Of a stretch of DNA of 64,000 nt, positions 23,778 through 33,830 are shown piece after piece. A program made the translations under genes and the position numbers. The DNA is from Pseudoips prasinana. Lineage: Eukaryota > Arthropoda > Insecta > Lepidoptera > Nolidae. The notes under the pieces are model-generated. The model was given only the letters and a program-made list of their open reading frames with translations, had not been told where the DNA came from and did not search any database. How positions within the stretch are numbered: the first letter of the stretch is position 1; the number at the start of each line of letters is the position of its first letter. Where the stretch lies: assembly GCA_951640165.1 (NCBI GenBank), contig OX621237.1:18910001-18974000 (forward strand), written 5' to 3'.

Positions 23778-25464
23778 CTTCTTCTTCTTTTTTTTAATGG
23801 CAAGTTATGCCGATGTCGACAATTCTGCCAATGACAGATGTGAAATGGGAATACGTGTGTTAAATTTAACCAAAATTTTCAATGTTATAGCTAATTGCGT
23901 GTCTTGGCGATTAGGCTAAAACAAAACATTCAGACGTAACAATCACAATTTGATGCCATTGCATCTTATAAAGCACATTAATACTTCGTAGAGTTCTGGG
24001 GAAGGGAATGTAAGCAACGAGGAAAAGTTGATGGGAATGGGAATCTTTAAATTTGGAAGGAGTTCATATAAATTATAGGCAGAGTTATTATTGGTGCATT
24101 CAAAGAAAATGTGGTCCAGTGAACCCTCGTCCAGCCCACACTCACAAAGGGATGAATCCCGAATCCGTATTTTGTGTAGAAAAACAGGTGAACAACAGAA
24201 ACCTAAGCGCAGTCTACAAACAGTTGAGATCACGCATCTGGAGGTCTTTTTATATTTATGAAACCAAGGCGTTAACACAATGTCCGGTTGAACTTCATAA
24301 TAAAAGCCACCTTTGCTCTTGCTAGAAATATCCCAATAATTTTGCCATGCTTGTTTTAAGATTCCTTTGGGAAGATTCTGCAGGTCATATCCATAAAAAC
24401 AATAGAATCTATCATCTATAATTTGGGATGTCACAGCATCCTTGGCCAATAAATCAGCATGTTCATTCCCCTTAATACCACAGTGGCTGGGGATCCATAC
24501 AAGTTGAACAATTTTTTCCTTTGCAGAGCAAGCCAAGAGAGATTTTTTAATTTCTAAGATAATAGGGCTATGTAGTTTTGATCGGTGGGAGTTTTGCTCT
24601 AAGGTTTTCAGAGAGCTTAAGGAATCAGAGAAAATAACAGCTTTATTTATATTGTGACACTCTATAAAGCGACAAGCTTCCAATATAGCCACGCATTCCC
24701 CAGTGAAAACAGAAGACTCCTTGGGACACCTATATTTTAAAATTATGCTACAGGTTTGGTAATACACTGCAACTCCTACAGGCTTAGCGTCTGATAATTT
24801 TGAAGCATCAGTGAAAAATCTTTCATAACCATTCCACCTTTCCTCAATTATCTGATTGAACATAACATTCGCAGCAGAAGAAGTTTTGGAAATTCCAATA
24901 TCAAAATATATTTCCGGTTTAAAACATAAAACTTTAAAATCGAAACTAAAGAGCGGTAGTCTGGGAAATGAAATTATGGGGAACACTAAATTTTGGTACT
25001 CTTGAAATGGAACAAGAATCAATGGGATAGCTTTATTACGCCAGAATCTTGCCTGTCTACACTGAAAGCTTAACTCAGATAACATATTAATCAAAGGATG
25101 GGATGACTGAGTAATAATTTTAGATATAAAACGTGCCGCTAAAAACTGTCTCCTTAGAGCCAAGGGGGATCAGCACACTCGACCTGTAATGCATTGATGG
25201 GAGAAGACTTCATGCAACCAGATATGATGCGAAGGCACATGGACTGGACCTTATCTAACCTAGACAATGCCCCTTTATTACAAGGAACCATAAGGAAGCA
25301 ACCGTAATCCATTATACTACGTATTAAAGCATTATACACTAGCTTCATAGTATATGGGTGAGCACCCCACCAAACCCCTGCAAGAGCTTTTAATATAGGA
25401 ACAGCTCTCTCGCATCTTTGGACTAGATAATTTATATGATGAAAACCAGTTAATTTGCAGACTT
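23778..25464 (-). mobile_element. 5'-truncated RNase H-bearing LINE, copy 1
   Basis: The element is inserted in the 5' LTR and flanked by a perfect 14-base duplication ATGATTAATAAGTT (23764-23777 and 25465-25478). The minus-strand sequence carries the end of RT and an RNase H domain (FFTDASKLSDAKPVG, SSVFTGECVAILEA, VIFSDSLSSLK, NEHADLLAKDA), then a Cys-rich tail (RIRDSSLCECGLDEGSLDHI). A frameshift at about 25160 separates RT end and RNase H. It shares high identity with the longer copy at 55171-59560. It resembles the I group of LINEs, which is an inference from the RNase H. Confidence 0.85.
23943..25348 (-). pseudogene. LINE ORF2 fragment: RT end and RNase H
   Basis: The part at 25348-25154 reads KLVYNALIRSIMDYGCF (RT thumb end), and 25163-23943 continues with RNase H in another frame. 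The RNase H acidic residues (FTDAS, GECVA, FSDS, EHAD) are all present. It is cut at its 5' side by normal LINE truncation. Confidence 0.8.
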
Positions 25465-26255
25465 ATGATTAATAAGTTTAACATTAGTTGTCTATACCTA
25501 CTTTACACAAACACTTAACAAATACCATCCAGCAACCACCATATTCACCAGATATGGCTCCAGCTAACTTCTTTCTTTTTCCTAAACTCAAATTACCACT
25601 TCGTGGTACCCGTTATCAATCGGTAGAAGACATAAAGGAGAATTCGAGGCGAGAACTGAACTCAATTCCGAAAGCAGCGTTTAATAAATGATTTGATGAA
25701 TGGATTATTCGTTGGCGTAAGTGTATCGTTTCTGAAGGAGCATACTTTTTTGGATGAATAACAAACATTTTGTATAGTATTGATCTTTTCCCGGTACTTT
25801 CTTGACAGAGTAGTACATAGGGGGTGATTCGGATACTCCTCATTATAAAATATCTAAATTTTGCGTTTGAATGTCAACTCCGCGGCCAGCCTGTATGACA
25901 AAAACGCTGCATCCATGCTATGATGAGATAATTATTTATTAAAACTGAAGGATTCAATATGGTTAAGTAATAATTTATAAAAGTTATTTATTGCACGGAA
26001 GGCTCAATGAGCAAAAGCCAAGTGTAAGGAAAAATATATTAAAAAAAACTATTGACAGCTGGCAAATGTCTATATGACATTTACAAATGATTATGATGTG
26101 TAAACGTAGTTGGTTAATATTGCATTAAAGAAGAATTCAATTGAATAGAATTGTTATAATATTCTCTTTGATGCGTGACTGATTACAGATTGGTCTGTAA
26201 ACGTTGTCGGATTATATGAAACTTCTAATCAAGAATTTATACTAATATTAATAAA

Positions 26256-26984
26256 ATGGAAAGTGAAAGCGAAGTAAACAACGATCTACAGTTTTATGGC
26301 AGTGACCCCGGAGCTGTAAAGTTTGGAAATTTTATTAATTATTATTCATTTCATGATGTTAAAGAAAGGATCAATAATCTACACCCTGAGATGCTACCTG
26401 CGTCAGTGGGTGACCACTTGGTCTGCCTGGATATCGGCTGTAACACCGGAGAACTTACCAAGGCCTTGTATGAGCATTTGAAATCTCTTTATCCAAATCA
26501 TCATATAAATATGTTAGCTGTAGACATAGACGATGCATTAATAGAAAGAGCTAAGGAATTAAACGAAAATCCTAATATACAATATGTTACATGTAACATA
26601 ATGAATGACAATGACTGTTTAGCAATAACAAATTATTTAAGTTCTTTTGATAAACAAGATACATTTGATATCACATTTTGTTTTTCAGTAACTATGTGGA
26701 TTCATTTAAACAATGGAGATGAAGGTCTATTACAATTCTTGAAATATATTAAAACAATCTCGAAAAGTATCATAATTGAACCACAACCATGGAAATGTTA
26801 TAGAAATGCCCAAAGAAGGTTATCCAAATCTGGAAAATCTTTTGAGCACTATAAAACATTGAAGATAAAAAGTGAAGTGGAATCAGTTATTGAAAACATT
26901 CTGTCAGAAGATTCACACTGCAAGACATTTCAATCTGAAAATTCTTCATGGAGTAGAAGGGTACAATATTTCCATCTGAAATGA
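26256..26984 (+). CDS. BCDIN3D: RNA 5'-monophosphate methyltransferase (Bin3 family)
   Basis: A single exon of 242 codons starts in a good context (AATAAAATGG). The protein carries the family signatures in order: GNFINYYSF (24-32), a SAM-binding motif CLDIGCNTGELTKALY (57-72), an acidic motif II (LAVDID, 87-92), the Bin3 block FCFSVTMWIHLNNGDEG (141-157) and IIIEPQPWKCYR (172-183). Known members methylate the 5' phosphate of tRNA-His and of some pre-miRNAs using S-adenosylmethionine, in the cytoplasm. The length is close to the family norm and no disabling change is seen, although the gene lies between transposons. No clear AATAAA is seen just downstream. Confidence 0.93.
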   Translation: MESESEVNNDLQFYGSDPGAVKFGNFINYYSFHDVKERINNLHPEMLPASVGDHLVCLDIGCNTGELTKALYEHLKSLYPNHHINMLAVDIDDALIERAKELNENPNIQYVTCNIMNDNDCLAITNYLSSFDKQDTFDITFCFSVTMWIHLNNGDEGLLQFLKYIKTISKSIIIEPQPWKCYRNAQRRLSKSGKSFEHYKTLKIKSEVESVIENILSEDSHCKTFQSENSSWSRRVQYFHLK

Positions 26985-27049
26985 TATTTATAAATAAGCA
27001 GGCTAATTTATATACATTTATAAAAATCATTTTAATTATTTTGTTTGGT

Positions 27050-27190
27050 CTATTTTCTTGGTTTTGCCCCTAATCTCAATCCTTCTAACTCTCTTTGCAT
27101 GTGTTGCTTTGTTTGATCGATTTGCTCGATTAGTGGAAAAATAGGTGAAAAAGAAAGAAGTAATTTTTTTAATTTCTCATTTATTATTTA
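27050..27190 (-). other. Possible terminal exon convergent with BCDIN3D
   Basis: A 45-codon minus-strand frame ends at 27050 with the protein-like, coiled-coil-like tail EQIDQTKQHMQRELEGLRLG and AKPRK. A strong pyrimidine tract precedes a weak GAG acceptor at about 27131. Upstream, a donor-like TTAG|GTAAGAAC at about 27290 follows an open stretch (KLLQNLSEIKQHFHNI), but the phases do not join simply. No family is recognised. Confidence 0.25.
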
Positions 27191-27323
27191 TGGACACCGT
27201 AGAGATATATTTCCTAATGAGACATCATGACAAACTTTTTGATCTAAATTAAATATAGTATAGTAGTTACAGTATTACATAGTTCTTACCTAATGTTATG
27301 AAAATGCTGCTTAATTTCTGAGA

Positions 27324-27406
27324 GATTTTGAAGGAGTTTCTGGATTTACCTATTTTTTTAATCATACATTTAAAAAATAGGTAAATGGAGAAACTCCTTC
27401 AACATC
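27324..27406. repeat. Foldback with about 37-base arms
   Basis: Arms 27324-27361 and 27370-27406 mirror each other, with GAAGGAGTTTCT and ATTTACCTATTTTTT in the left arm and complements in the right, and a short AT-rich loop. Only a few mismatches are present. Confidence 0.75.
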
Positions 27407-27635
27407 TAAGGGATGATAAGAGCAGTTTCAATAAAAACATGGTACAGTAGGTCTTGTTGCAGTCAACTAACCCTTCAAAACACATTTAGAATGGACTAGA
27501 GCTGATGAATATATTATAAACAGTGATCAGAATAGGTAGATTGATTTTTGGTAGTTGCATAAAGAAATTATAACATGGACATGCCATTTCTTTCCATTTT
27601 CATTCCGCACATTTCGTAAAACATAATAATAATAA

Positions 27636-27865
27636 TAATATCTGGGAACAATGTCACACAGATCATCCTAGCCCCAAACTAAGCAAAGCTTGTACTGTGG
27701 GTACCAGGCGACTAAATACTTATATACATAGAAAACATCCATGACTCAAAAACAAATATTCATGCTCATCACACAAATATTTGCACTTACCGGGATTGGA
27801 ACCCAGGACCACCAGCTTCGTAGGCAGGATCACTACCAACTAGGCTATGGTGACCGTCATATGGT
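27636..27865 (-). mobile_element. SINE, third family, minus strand
   Basis: The complement of a tRNA-like head (GGTTCCAATCCCGG type B box) lies at the right, followed leftward by CAAATATTTGTGTGATGAGC and GCTTTGCTTAGTTTGGGGCT complements. It is inverted relative to 27984-28200. Confidence 0.75.
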
Positions 27866-27983
27866 GAAACATAAAATCATATAACAAACATACAATTAAG
27901 CAAAAATGTTTATTTTAATTACAATACAATCATTGTTACAAAAAATCACAACATGATTAATTGCAATTGAATAAAAATATTAT

Positions 27984-28200
27984 TCGACGGTCACCGTAGC
28001 CTAGTTGGTAGTGCTCCTGCCTACGAAGCTGGTGGTCCTGGGTTCGAATCCCGGTAAGTGCAAATATTTGTGTGATGAGCACGAATATTTGTTTCTGAGT
28101 AGTATGTATATCGTCGCCTGGTACCCATAGTACAAGCTTTGCTTAGTTTGGGGCTAGGATGATCTATGTGACATAGTCCCTAGATATTATTATTAAAAAA
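27984..28200 (+). mobile_element. SINE, third family, plus strand
   Basis: The head reads GGTCACCGTAGCCTAGTTGG with B box GGGTTCGAATCCC. The body has GCTTTGCTTAGTTTGGGGCT and the tail is ATTATTATTA followed by an A-rich run. Confidence 0.8.
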
Positions 28201-28244
28201 AAATAAAAAAAAAATATTGAATCCCACTTTTTATTTTATGTATA

Positions 28245-29306
28245 CATTCAGTCAAAAAAGTATCGGGAATGAATGATTTGTTTATGGTTCCAAATTCAAA
28301 TTCTTGTTTTTTTTTTGTTGTTGTTAGATTGGCACAACTGTTTTCCATTTTGGCGCGGAGTTTGAGTTGCATCTGTTATTTATATTAAATTCAGTGCTGG
28401 TTTTAGTAATATCATATATAGTGTGTATTGCGAATTTCATAATGGACGAAAATATCGAACAAAGAGTTTGTCTTAAATTTTGCATAGCTAATGGAATTTT
28501 AACTAATCATTTGGGTATGAAAAATGTTGCCGCTCGGCTAGTACCAAAAGATCTGAATTTTCTCCAAAAACTCAATCGCATGAAAGTCGCTGAGGACATG
28601 GTAGAACGAGTCAATTCCGACTCAACATTCATGAAACGCATTGTTACTGGGGACGAGACGTGGGTTTACGAGTTTGACATGCAAACTAGTCAACAAGCTT
28701 CGGAGTGGCGCCTTCCAACTGAACCGAAACCGAAAAATACACGCCAAAGTCGATCAAAAGTCAAAGTCATGTTGACTGTTTTCTTTGACTATCGCGGTGT
28801 TGTGCACTCTGAATTCTTACCGGAAGGTCGAACGGTAAATAAAGAATATTATTTGAGCGTTATGCGGCGTTTAAGAGAGCAAATTCGACGAAAAAGGCCA
28901 GATTTGTGGAAAGGAAATTCTTGGATTTTGCACCACAATAATTCGCCTTCGCACAAGGCCATCATTGTGAACGAATTTTTGACCAAACACTCCATAAATA
29001 CCATCCAGCAACCACCATATTCACCAGATATGGTTCCAGCTGACTTCTTTCATTTTCCTAAACTCAAATTACCACTTCGTGGTACCCGTTTTTAATCGGT
29101 AGAAGACATAAAGGAGAATTCGCGGCGAGAACTGAACTCAATTCCGAAAGCAGCGTTTAAAAAATGTTTTGATGAATGGATCATTCGTTGGCGTAAGTGT
29201 ATCGTTTCTGAAGGAGCATACTTTGAAGGTGATAAAACAAATTTGGATGAATAACAAACATTTTGTATATTATTGATCTTTTCCCGGTACTTTCTTGACA
29301 AATTAG
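28245..29306 (+). mobile_element. Mariner copy 2
   Basis: Flanking TA dinucleotides (28243-28244 and 29307-29308) and mirrored ends (TCAAAAAAGTATCGGGAA, and TTTTCCCGGTACTTTCTTGA) define the element. It is shorter than copy 1 would be because of an internal deletion in the transposase amino part. Confidence 0.85.
28442..29254 (+). pseudogene. Mariner transposase pseudogene, copy 2
   Basis: The frame starts MDENIEQRVCLKFCIANGI and jumps directly to LTNHLGMKNVAARLVPKD, so most of the DNA-binding HTH region is deleted. IVTGDETWVYEFD is intact, but the second catalytic Asp is changed to Asn (HHNNSPSHKA). YSPDMVPADFF is present, and a stop follows RGTRF, with the last 50 or so codons still readable beyond. 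The copy is inactive. Confidence 0.85.
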
Positions 29307-29869
29307 TACAATGAAAGTACAAACAGACCAAAATATTGAGTTAGTCTCCACTCATCTTCGGTATCAATTTCGAAATTTAAATTTTCTGACTTTATACATA
29401 TTCTATTTATAATCTATTCCATTTTACTGTTTCACTCACATGTAGAAATAACAAAACAAAACGTAAACACCTATGCCCCTCACTATGCATAGAATTGAGT
29501 GTATTGATTTGTTTTACCTTATACCTAGCTCCATGTAATCATTTCAACATTCTAGAAAAAAAAGAATAGGTACTTAATTTAAAAAATTCTGGAAACTTGA
29601 TGGTCCATATTACCATTTTCGTTTGAATGACCCCAAATCAATCTACCTATTCTGATCACAGACTATAAAAGGGAGGGTATAGAAATACATGGGAGAAACA
29701 AAAGGGTGTTGCATAAGATATGTAATAATAAACGGATCAAAAATCAAAACTTATTTAATAGTATCTGCTTAATAGTACCCTTATCAACGTAACTTATAAA
29801 AAATATAAATTTTACACTAATACATGTTCTATGACATATAAACTTTCCCAATAATATATAGATATATCT

Positions 29870-30110
29870 AACAGGCCTGCATTTGTCGAGATCTTTGAAA
29901 GGTGTTAGACCTCCTACACATTATTCAGATAGCCGGAATGTGGTCACAGATGACTTCAGCACAGTGCGAATAAAAACTACTTTCTCGTACAAATATATGA
30001 GTACAGTCAGCCGCACGGCTGGCCGCATTACGGCTAGCCGCATCGTGCGTAGGAAGGAGGCCTTAATCCAGCAGTAGGCATCAAGTAGATATGATAATGA
30101 TACCTAACAG
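29870..30110 (+). mobile_element. 3' end of an RTE-like LINE, decayed
   Basis: The segment ends with a RRKEALIQQ-like carboxyl end, then GGCATCAAGTAGATATGATAATGA. This resembles the GEAxxQQWxS and TGATGATG tails of insect RTE elements. The upstream part has no recognised motif. Confidence 0.45.
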
Positions 30111-30134
30111 TATAGCATTAGAATTATACATTGA

Positions 30135-30430
30135 CAAACAAGATGTTAATTAGTTTGGGATCAGATGCAGATGGATGTGTGTGAATCCCATGATATTACT
30201 TACAAATTACAGGTTACTACTGAAACCAATTAACATTAATTAACTACTAAGTGAAGACAATTTTACTTTCACCATCTATTCCAATTATACAGTTTCATTA
30301 AACAATTTTTTGTTACCTTACAAGCTATAACTTAATATAATAAGCTCGAAATTTGGGCCACAATATTTACATTTATGTACACATTGTACTTAAACTTACC
30401 ATACGTTAAATATTGCTTACAATATTAATA
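30135..30430. other. Spacer with a SINE scrap
   Basis: TAGTTTGGGATCAGATG at about 30150 is the 3' part of the main SINE family. The remainder is AT-rich and unrecognised. Confidence 0.4.
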
Positions 30431-33384
30431 CCGTAAAATGAGGCTACTTTGCTCCATGAAGGTAAATATGCTCCAAATTTAAAAAAAGATTATTTCGATT
30501 AAATCTCTAAATATACAGGGATGTTTAAGAATTTTTGAACGCATCCGATAAATGTTTTATAAGATTGGCAACACTGAATAAGCACTTCCGGTTTCTGACA
30601 TTTCTTTTCTTTTTAGCAGCCATTATTAAGAAGTGAGCGTTTCGTAAAAAAAAAAATAGTCTGCAAAATCCACTTTCACCGACGAATATACTTGGATATT
30701 TGAGGTAAGGAGGGTTTAATGCAAGTAGGTATGTAATTAGCTAACGATTACAACTAATATTTAGAAAATAGGTACATTATTTTGGATTTCTAACCTCTTT
30801 TACTTTCTCGTTGCTACTTTGCGCCATGTTTGGGGATATTTTGCTCCTGGAGCAAAGTTACAATTATGTGTTTGAATACTTGCTAATGTAACTGCCACAT
30901 AGCTCATACTAAATTCCAACCGTTTTTTAATAGGAAAATGCCTCGGAATTATGTAAGGAAAATGCCTAAAAGAAATTATAAAAATTATTCACAAGAGACT
31001 CTTCGAGATTGTATAGCAGCAATCGAAAACAAAGAATTAACGCAAAGGAAAGCTAGTGAAATATATAGGATTCCACGTAGAACTATAATAAACCAACTCA
31101 GGATTTTACGGCGCAACGAAACACCAAGGCCACCAGGAGCACCTACCACATTTACATTCGAAGAAGAAAAAATATTCGTATCATGCATACAACAGTTGAG
31201 CGAGCATGGTTTTCCTCTTACAAGTTTCGATTTGCGCATTGTAATACAATCTTATCTGGACAAGATTGGGAGAAAAGTTCCCAAGTTTAAAAACAACTGC
31301 CCAGGCTTGGAATGGGTGTCGAGTTTTTTGAAAAGAAATGCTGAATTGTCACAGCGTCTCGCTGCTAATATAAAACGCAGTAGAGCTGGCATTGATCGGG
31401 AAACTCTCTCAGATTATATTCAAAATTTAGCAGAGGTGTTAAAAGATGTTCCACCAGAAAACATTTGGAATTATGACGAAACGAATTTGTGTGATGACCC
31501 TGGGCAAAAAAAGATTCTGACGAGAAGAGGCACCAAATACCCTGAAATTATAAGAGATACATCCAAAAGTTCTACATCGATCATGTTTGCTGGAAGTGCT
31601 GCAGGAGAATTACTTCCGCCATACGTCGTCTACAAATCTAAGCAGCTGTGGAATACTTGGACAGAAAATGGACCGAAAAATACTCGCTACAATTGTAGTC
31701 CTAGCGGTTGGTTCGATATGAACATATTCAATGACTGGTTTTTCGCACTTGTACTGCCAAAGCTCAAAAAACAGGAAGGCCCTAAAGTCCTCATAGGCGA
31801 CAATCTATCGTCACATATTTCGGTAGGTGTTCTTAATGCTTGCAAAGAGAATAACATAAGGTTCGTGTGTCTTCCTCCGAACAGCACCCACTTGACGCAA
31901 CCTCTCGATGTCGCCTTCTTTCATCCAATGAAAGTTGCATGGCGGAAAATTCTAACGACATGGAAGCATTGCGAACAAGGCATACGGGAAAAAACTGTTC
32001 AAAAGAGCAGTTTCCCAGTCTTACTTAAAAAACTTCTTACCGATTTAGAAGAAAATAGAAAAGAAAACTTGAAATCCGGTTTCAGAAAATGTGGGATTTA
32101 TCCAACCGATGTAAATGCCTTATTAGAGAGATTGCCTAAACCTGTTGATAAGACTGCGGCAGAAAATTCTTTTCTGGAAACACTTCAAGCGAAGAGAGTG
32201 GAATGGACTGGAGGCGTTAACCCGAAAAGACGACGAACGAAACTCAACATAGTTCCGGGAAGAAGTGTCACGGAGCTGATAGATAATTCACAGGCGGACA
32301 AAGAAAACGAGGAACCATGTTTTGAAATTGAAGCCCAGGTCTCGACTTCAGAACCTCGTCGCACAAGAATTCACAGCGACAGTACATATGCCGAGAGTGA
32401 AATATCTCTTCATGACTCTTCAAATGACGAAACAATAAATGATATGCTAGAGACAATGTTAGAAGAAGAGACAAACGTAGACAATGTCAGAGAAAGTTCT
32501 GAAACAAAAATATTAAAACCTCTTATAAAGACCGAAGGAGAATATGTAGCTTTCACATACGAAGAGGAGATTTTCCCAGGTGTCATCACGAAAATTAATG
32601 ATAAAGGACCGTACATATCCTCAATGAAAAGATCCCTCAAATATTGGAAATGGCCAAAGCCAAAGGATGAGATCCAATATAATTGGAAAGAAGTTCTTGG
32701 ATGTATATCTGCACCGAAGAAAATTGGTCGACGTGAATTTTATACTGTTCCTGAACTCGATCAAATTTGGGGGACCTAAGATCTCAATAATTATTAAAAA
32801 TATGATTGTTGATTCTCATAAGTTATTTTTCATGTCTCTAATTTCTAGTGTTAGAAATTCTTATTTTTTTTTTATTTCTAAAAGTTTACATGTTTCTTGA
32901 CATTTATGTTGCCTTCGGTGGTTTAATAGTTTATTAGACTTAAGAGAAAATGATTCTAAGACTGATTTATCTGAAAGTACAAATAAAAAAAGTTCCTTAT
33001 GTAAAAATTTTGAGTTTTATTTCATTCAAACCACATCAATATGACGAAAAAGACACAGAATTTGCTTCGTGAGTATTATTTTTGGAGCAATTTAACAGCT
33101 GAGGCTTTTAACTTTTCCTCTGTTTCTTAATTGTGCCTGTTTTAGTGCAAGTTAAATGTAGGAGCAATGTTTCCGAAAGGGTGGGCAACATTGCTCCATT
33201 TTTGAATAAAAAAAATAAAAATAAAATAATTAAACAACTATGTTTGTCATTTAAATATTGGATCCAGACGGATAAATAAGCCCTGTAAAATTTTCTGAAT
33301 AGCCGTATCAAAGAAGGATTTTGCGTGAGTCACACTTATTAAATTTTGGAGCAAAAAGCGGAGCAAAGTAGCCTCATTTTACGG
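30431..33384 (+). mobile_element. Complete pogo/Tigger-type transposon
   Basis: Perfect 25-bp inverted ends (starting CCGTAAAATGAGGCTACTTT) sit at 30431-30455 and 33360-33384, flanked by TA on both sides. The 2954-bp element holds one uninterrupted transposase. A non-coding first exon may end at GAG|GTAAGG (about 30702) and splice to an acceptor just before the start (TTTTTTAATAG). A poly(A) signal AATAAA lies near 32983. The motif GGAGCAA or its complement recurs near both ends. It looks recent and possibly still competent. Confidence 0.92.
30938..32779 (+). CDS. Pogo/Tigger-type DDE transposase
   Basis: The protein has 613 residues and an uninterrupted frame; the start MPRNYVRK is typical of this group. 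Residues 15-60 form a psq-type helix-turn-helix (TLRDCIAAIENKELTQRKAS), and 65-150 a CENP-B-like second HTH. The DDE_1 catalytic domain follows, with Asp180 (IWNYDETNL), Asp288 (VLIGDNLSSH) and Asp324 (HLTQPLDVAFF). A charged linker leads to a carboxyl domain (about 520-613) with YVAFTYEEEIFPGVI, YWKWPKPKDE and FYTVPELDQIWG. Enzymes of this family cut at the inverted ends and insert at TA. Nothing disabling is visible. Confidence 0.93.
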   Translation: MPRNYVRKMPKRNYKNYSQETLRDCIAAIENKELTQRKASEIYRIPRRTIINQLRILRRNETPRPPGAPTTFTFEEEKIFVSCIQQLSEHGFPLTSFDLRIVIQSYLDKIGRKVPKFKNNCPGLEWVSSFLKRNAELSQRLAANIKRSRAGIDRETLSDYIQNLAEVLKDVPPENIWNYDETNLCDDPGQKKILTRRGTKYPEIIRDTSKSSTSIMFAGSAAGELLPPYVVYKSKQLWNTWTENGPKNTRYNCSPSGWFDMNIFNDWFFALVLPKLKKQEGPKVLIGDNLSSHISVGVLNACKENNIRFVCLPPNSTHLTQPLDVAFFHPMKVAWRKILTTWKHCEQGIREKTVQKSSFPVLLKKLLTDLEENRKENLKSGFRKCGIYPTDVNALLERLPKPVDKTAAENSFLETLQAKRVEWTGGVNPKRRRTKLNIVPGRSVTELIDNSQADKENEEPCFEIEAQVSTSEPRRTRIHSDSTYAESEISLHDSSNDETINDMLETMLEEETNVDNVRESSETKILKPLIKTEGEYVAFTYEEEIFPGVITKINDKGPYISSMKRSLKYWKWPKPKDEIQYNWKEVLGCISAPKKIGRREFYTVPELDQIWGT

Positions 33385-33589
33385 TAGTTAAGTTGTCGAC
33401 CTTAGGACCTCTTATGCGAAAAGACAACTTTTATGGACCTATCTTACTACTACTACTACACAAATATAAACATTAATATAAATGAAATGGCAAATATTTA
33501 CAAATTTCCTTCATTTTACTTGTAACGTCGGCAAATCCCCCTCCCCCCCTCCCTTTTTTATTTATCGTATAGGAAGTGGTTACACTACC

Positions 33590-33830
33590 CAGTCAGAGTT
33601 GTTCAAGCCGGCCACTAGGCCTCTGACATGGCTTAACGATTGTTGTCTAATGACTACAACTGGGACAGACAACTTAACGTGCATTCCGAAGCACGGAGAC
33701 GCTCAGAAATTAAACCAATTTGGTGGTCACCGTTCTATGGACTGACCGTGAGCCTAGTTTCTTTACCTCGCACATAACTGACGGACCGGTGAGAGCATCT
33801 AGCTATGAGCACCTCAATAGCCGCCCCCCT
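33590..33830 (-). repeat. Dispersed repeat, copy B
   Basis: This is the inverted counterpart of 2195-2445, with AGAGTTGTTCAAGCCGGCCA and AGGCCTCTGACATGGCTTAA, then the complement of the GGTCACCACCAAA block. It is non-coding. Confidence 0.6.

Larger units (their letters stand above)
19073..25507 (-). mobile_element. Ty3/Gypsy LTR retrotransposon (Mag-like), defective
   Basis: The element reads on the minus strand. Its 3' LTR is at 19073-19208 and its 5' LTR at 23672-25507, the latter split by a LINE. LTRs are only about 136 bp and begin TG and end CA. A primer-binding site (TGGTGTCAGAA) directly follows the 5' LTR and a purine tract (AAAGAAAGGGAGA) directly precedes the 3' LTR. Gag, protease, RT, RNase H and integrase are all recognisable but broken by stops, frameshifts, an R1-like fragment (22775-23108) and an LTR fragment (20067-20154). 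The very short LTRs and gag type suggest the Mag lineage, which is an inference. Confidence 0.85.
18097..25815 (+). mobile_element. Mariner copy 1, split by a Ty3/Gypsy element
   Basis: The left end has ACAAAAAAGTATCGGGAA and the right end its diverged complement (TTTTCCCGGTACTTTCTTG, near 25789-25810). The transposon was about 1.3 kb. It is interrupted at about 19072 and resumes at about 25508, where the same coding frame (QQPPYSPDMAPANFFLF) continues. The inserted block is the LTR element 19073-25507. A few mariner bases are missing at the junction compared with copy 2. Confidence 0.85.
27521..29661. mobile_element. hAT-like non-autonomous element
   Basis: The ends mirror each other: CAGTGATCAGAATAGGTAGA at the left and the complement of CTGTGATCAGAATAGGTAGA at the right. 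Flanks ATTATAAA and ACTATAAA agree at seven of eight positions, fitting an 8-bp hAT target duplication. The same end occurs at 62932, beside a hAT transposase. Inside lie an inverted SINE pair and mariner copy 2, and no hAT coding sequence. Confidence 0.65.

Noticed and set aside
27984..28060. tRNA gene
   Set aside because: The head has A- and B-box-like parts but runs straight into a SINE body, and the same head occurs in several dispersed copies. No good anticodon arm was found.
28442..29254. Active mariner transposase
   Set aside because: Most of the DNA-binding region is deleted, a catalytic Asp is Asn, and a stop precedes the normal end.
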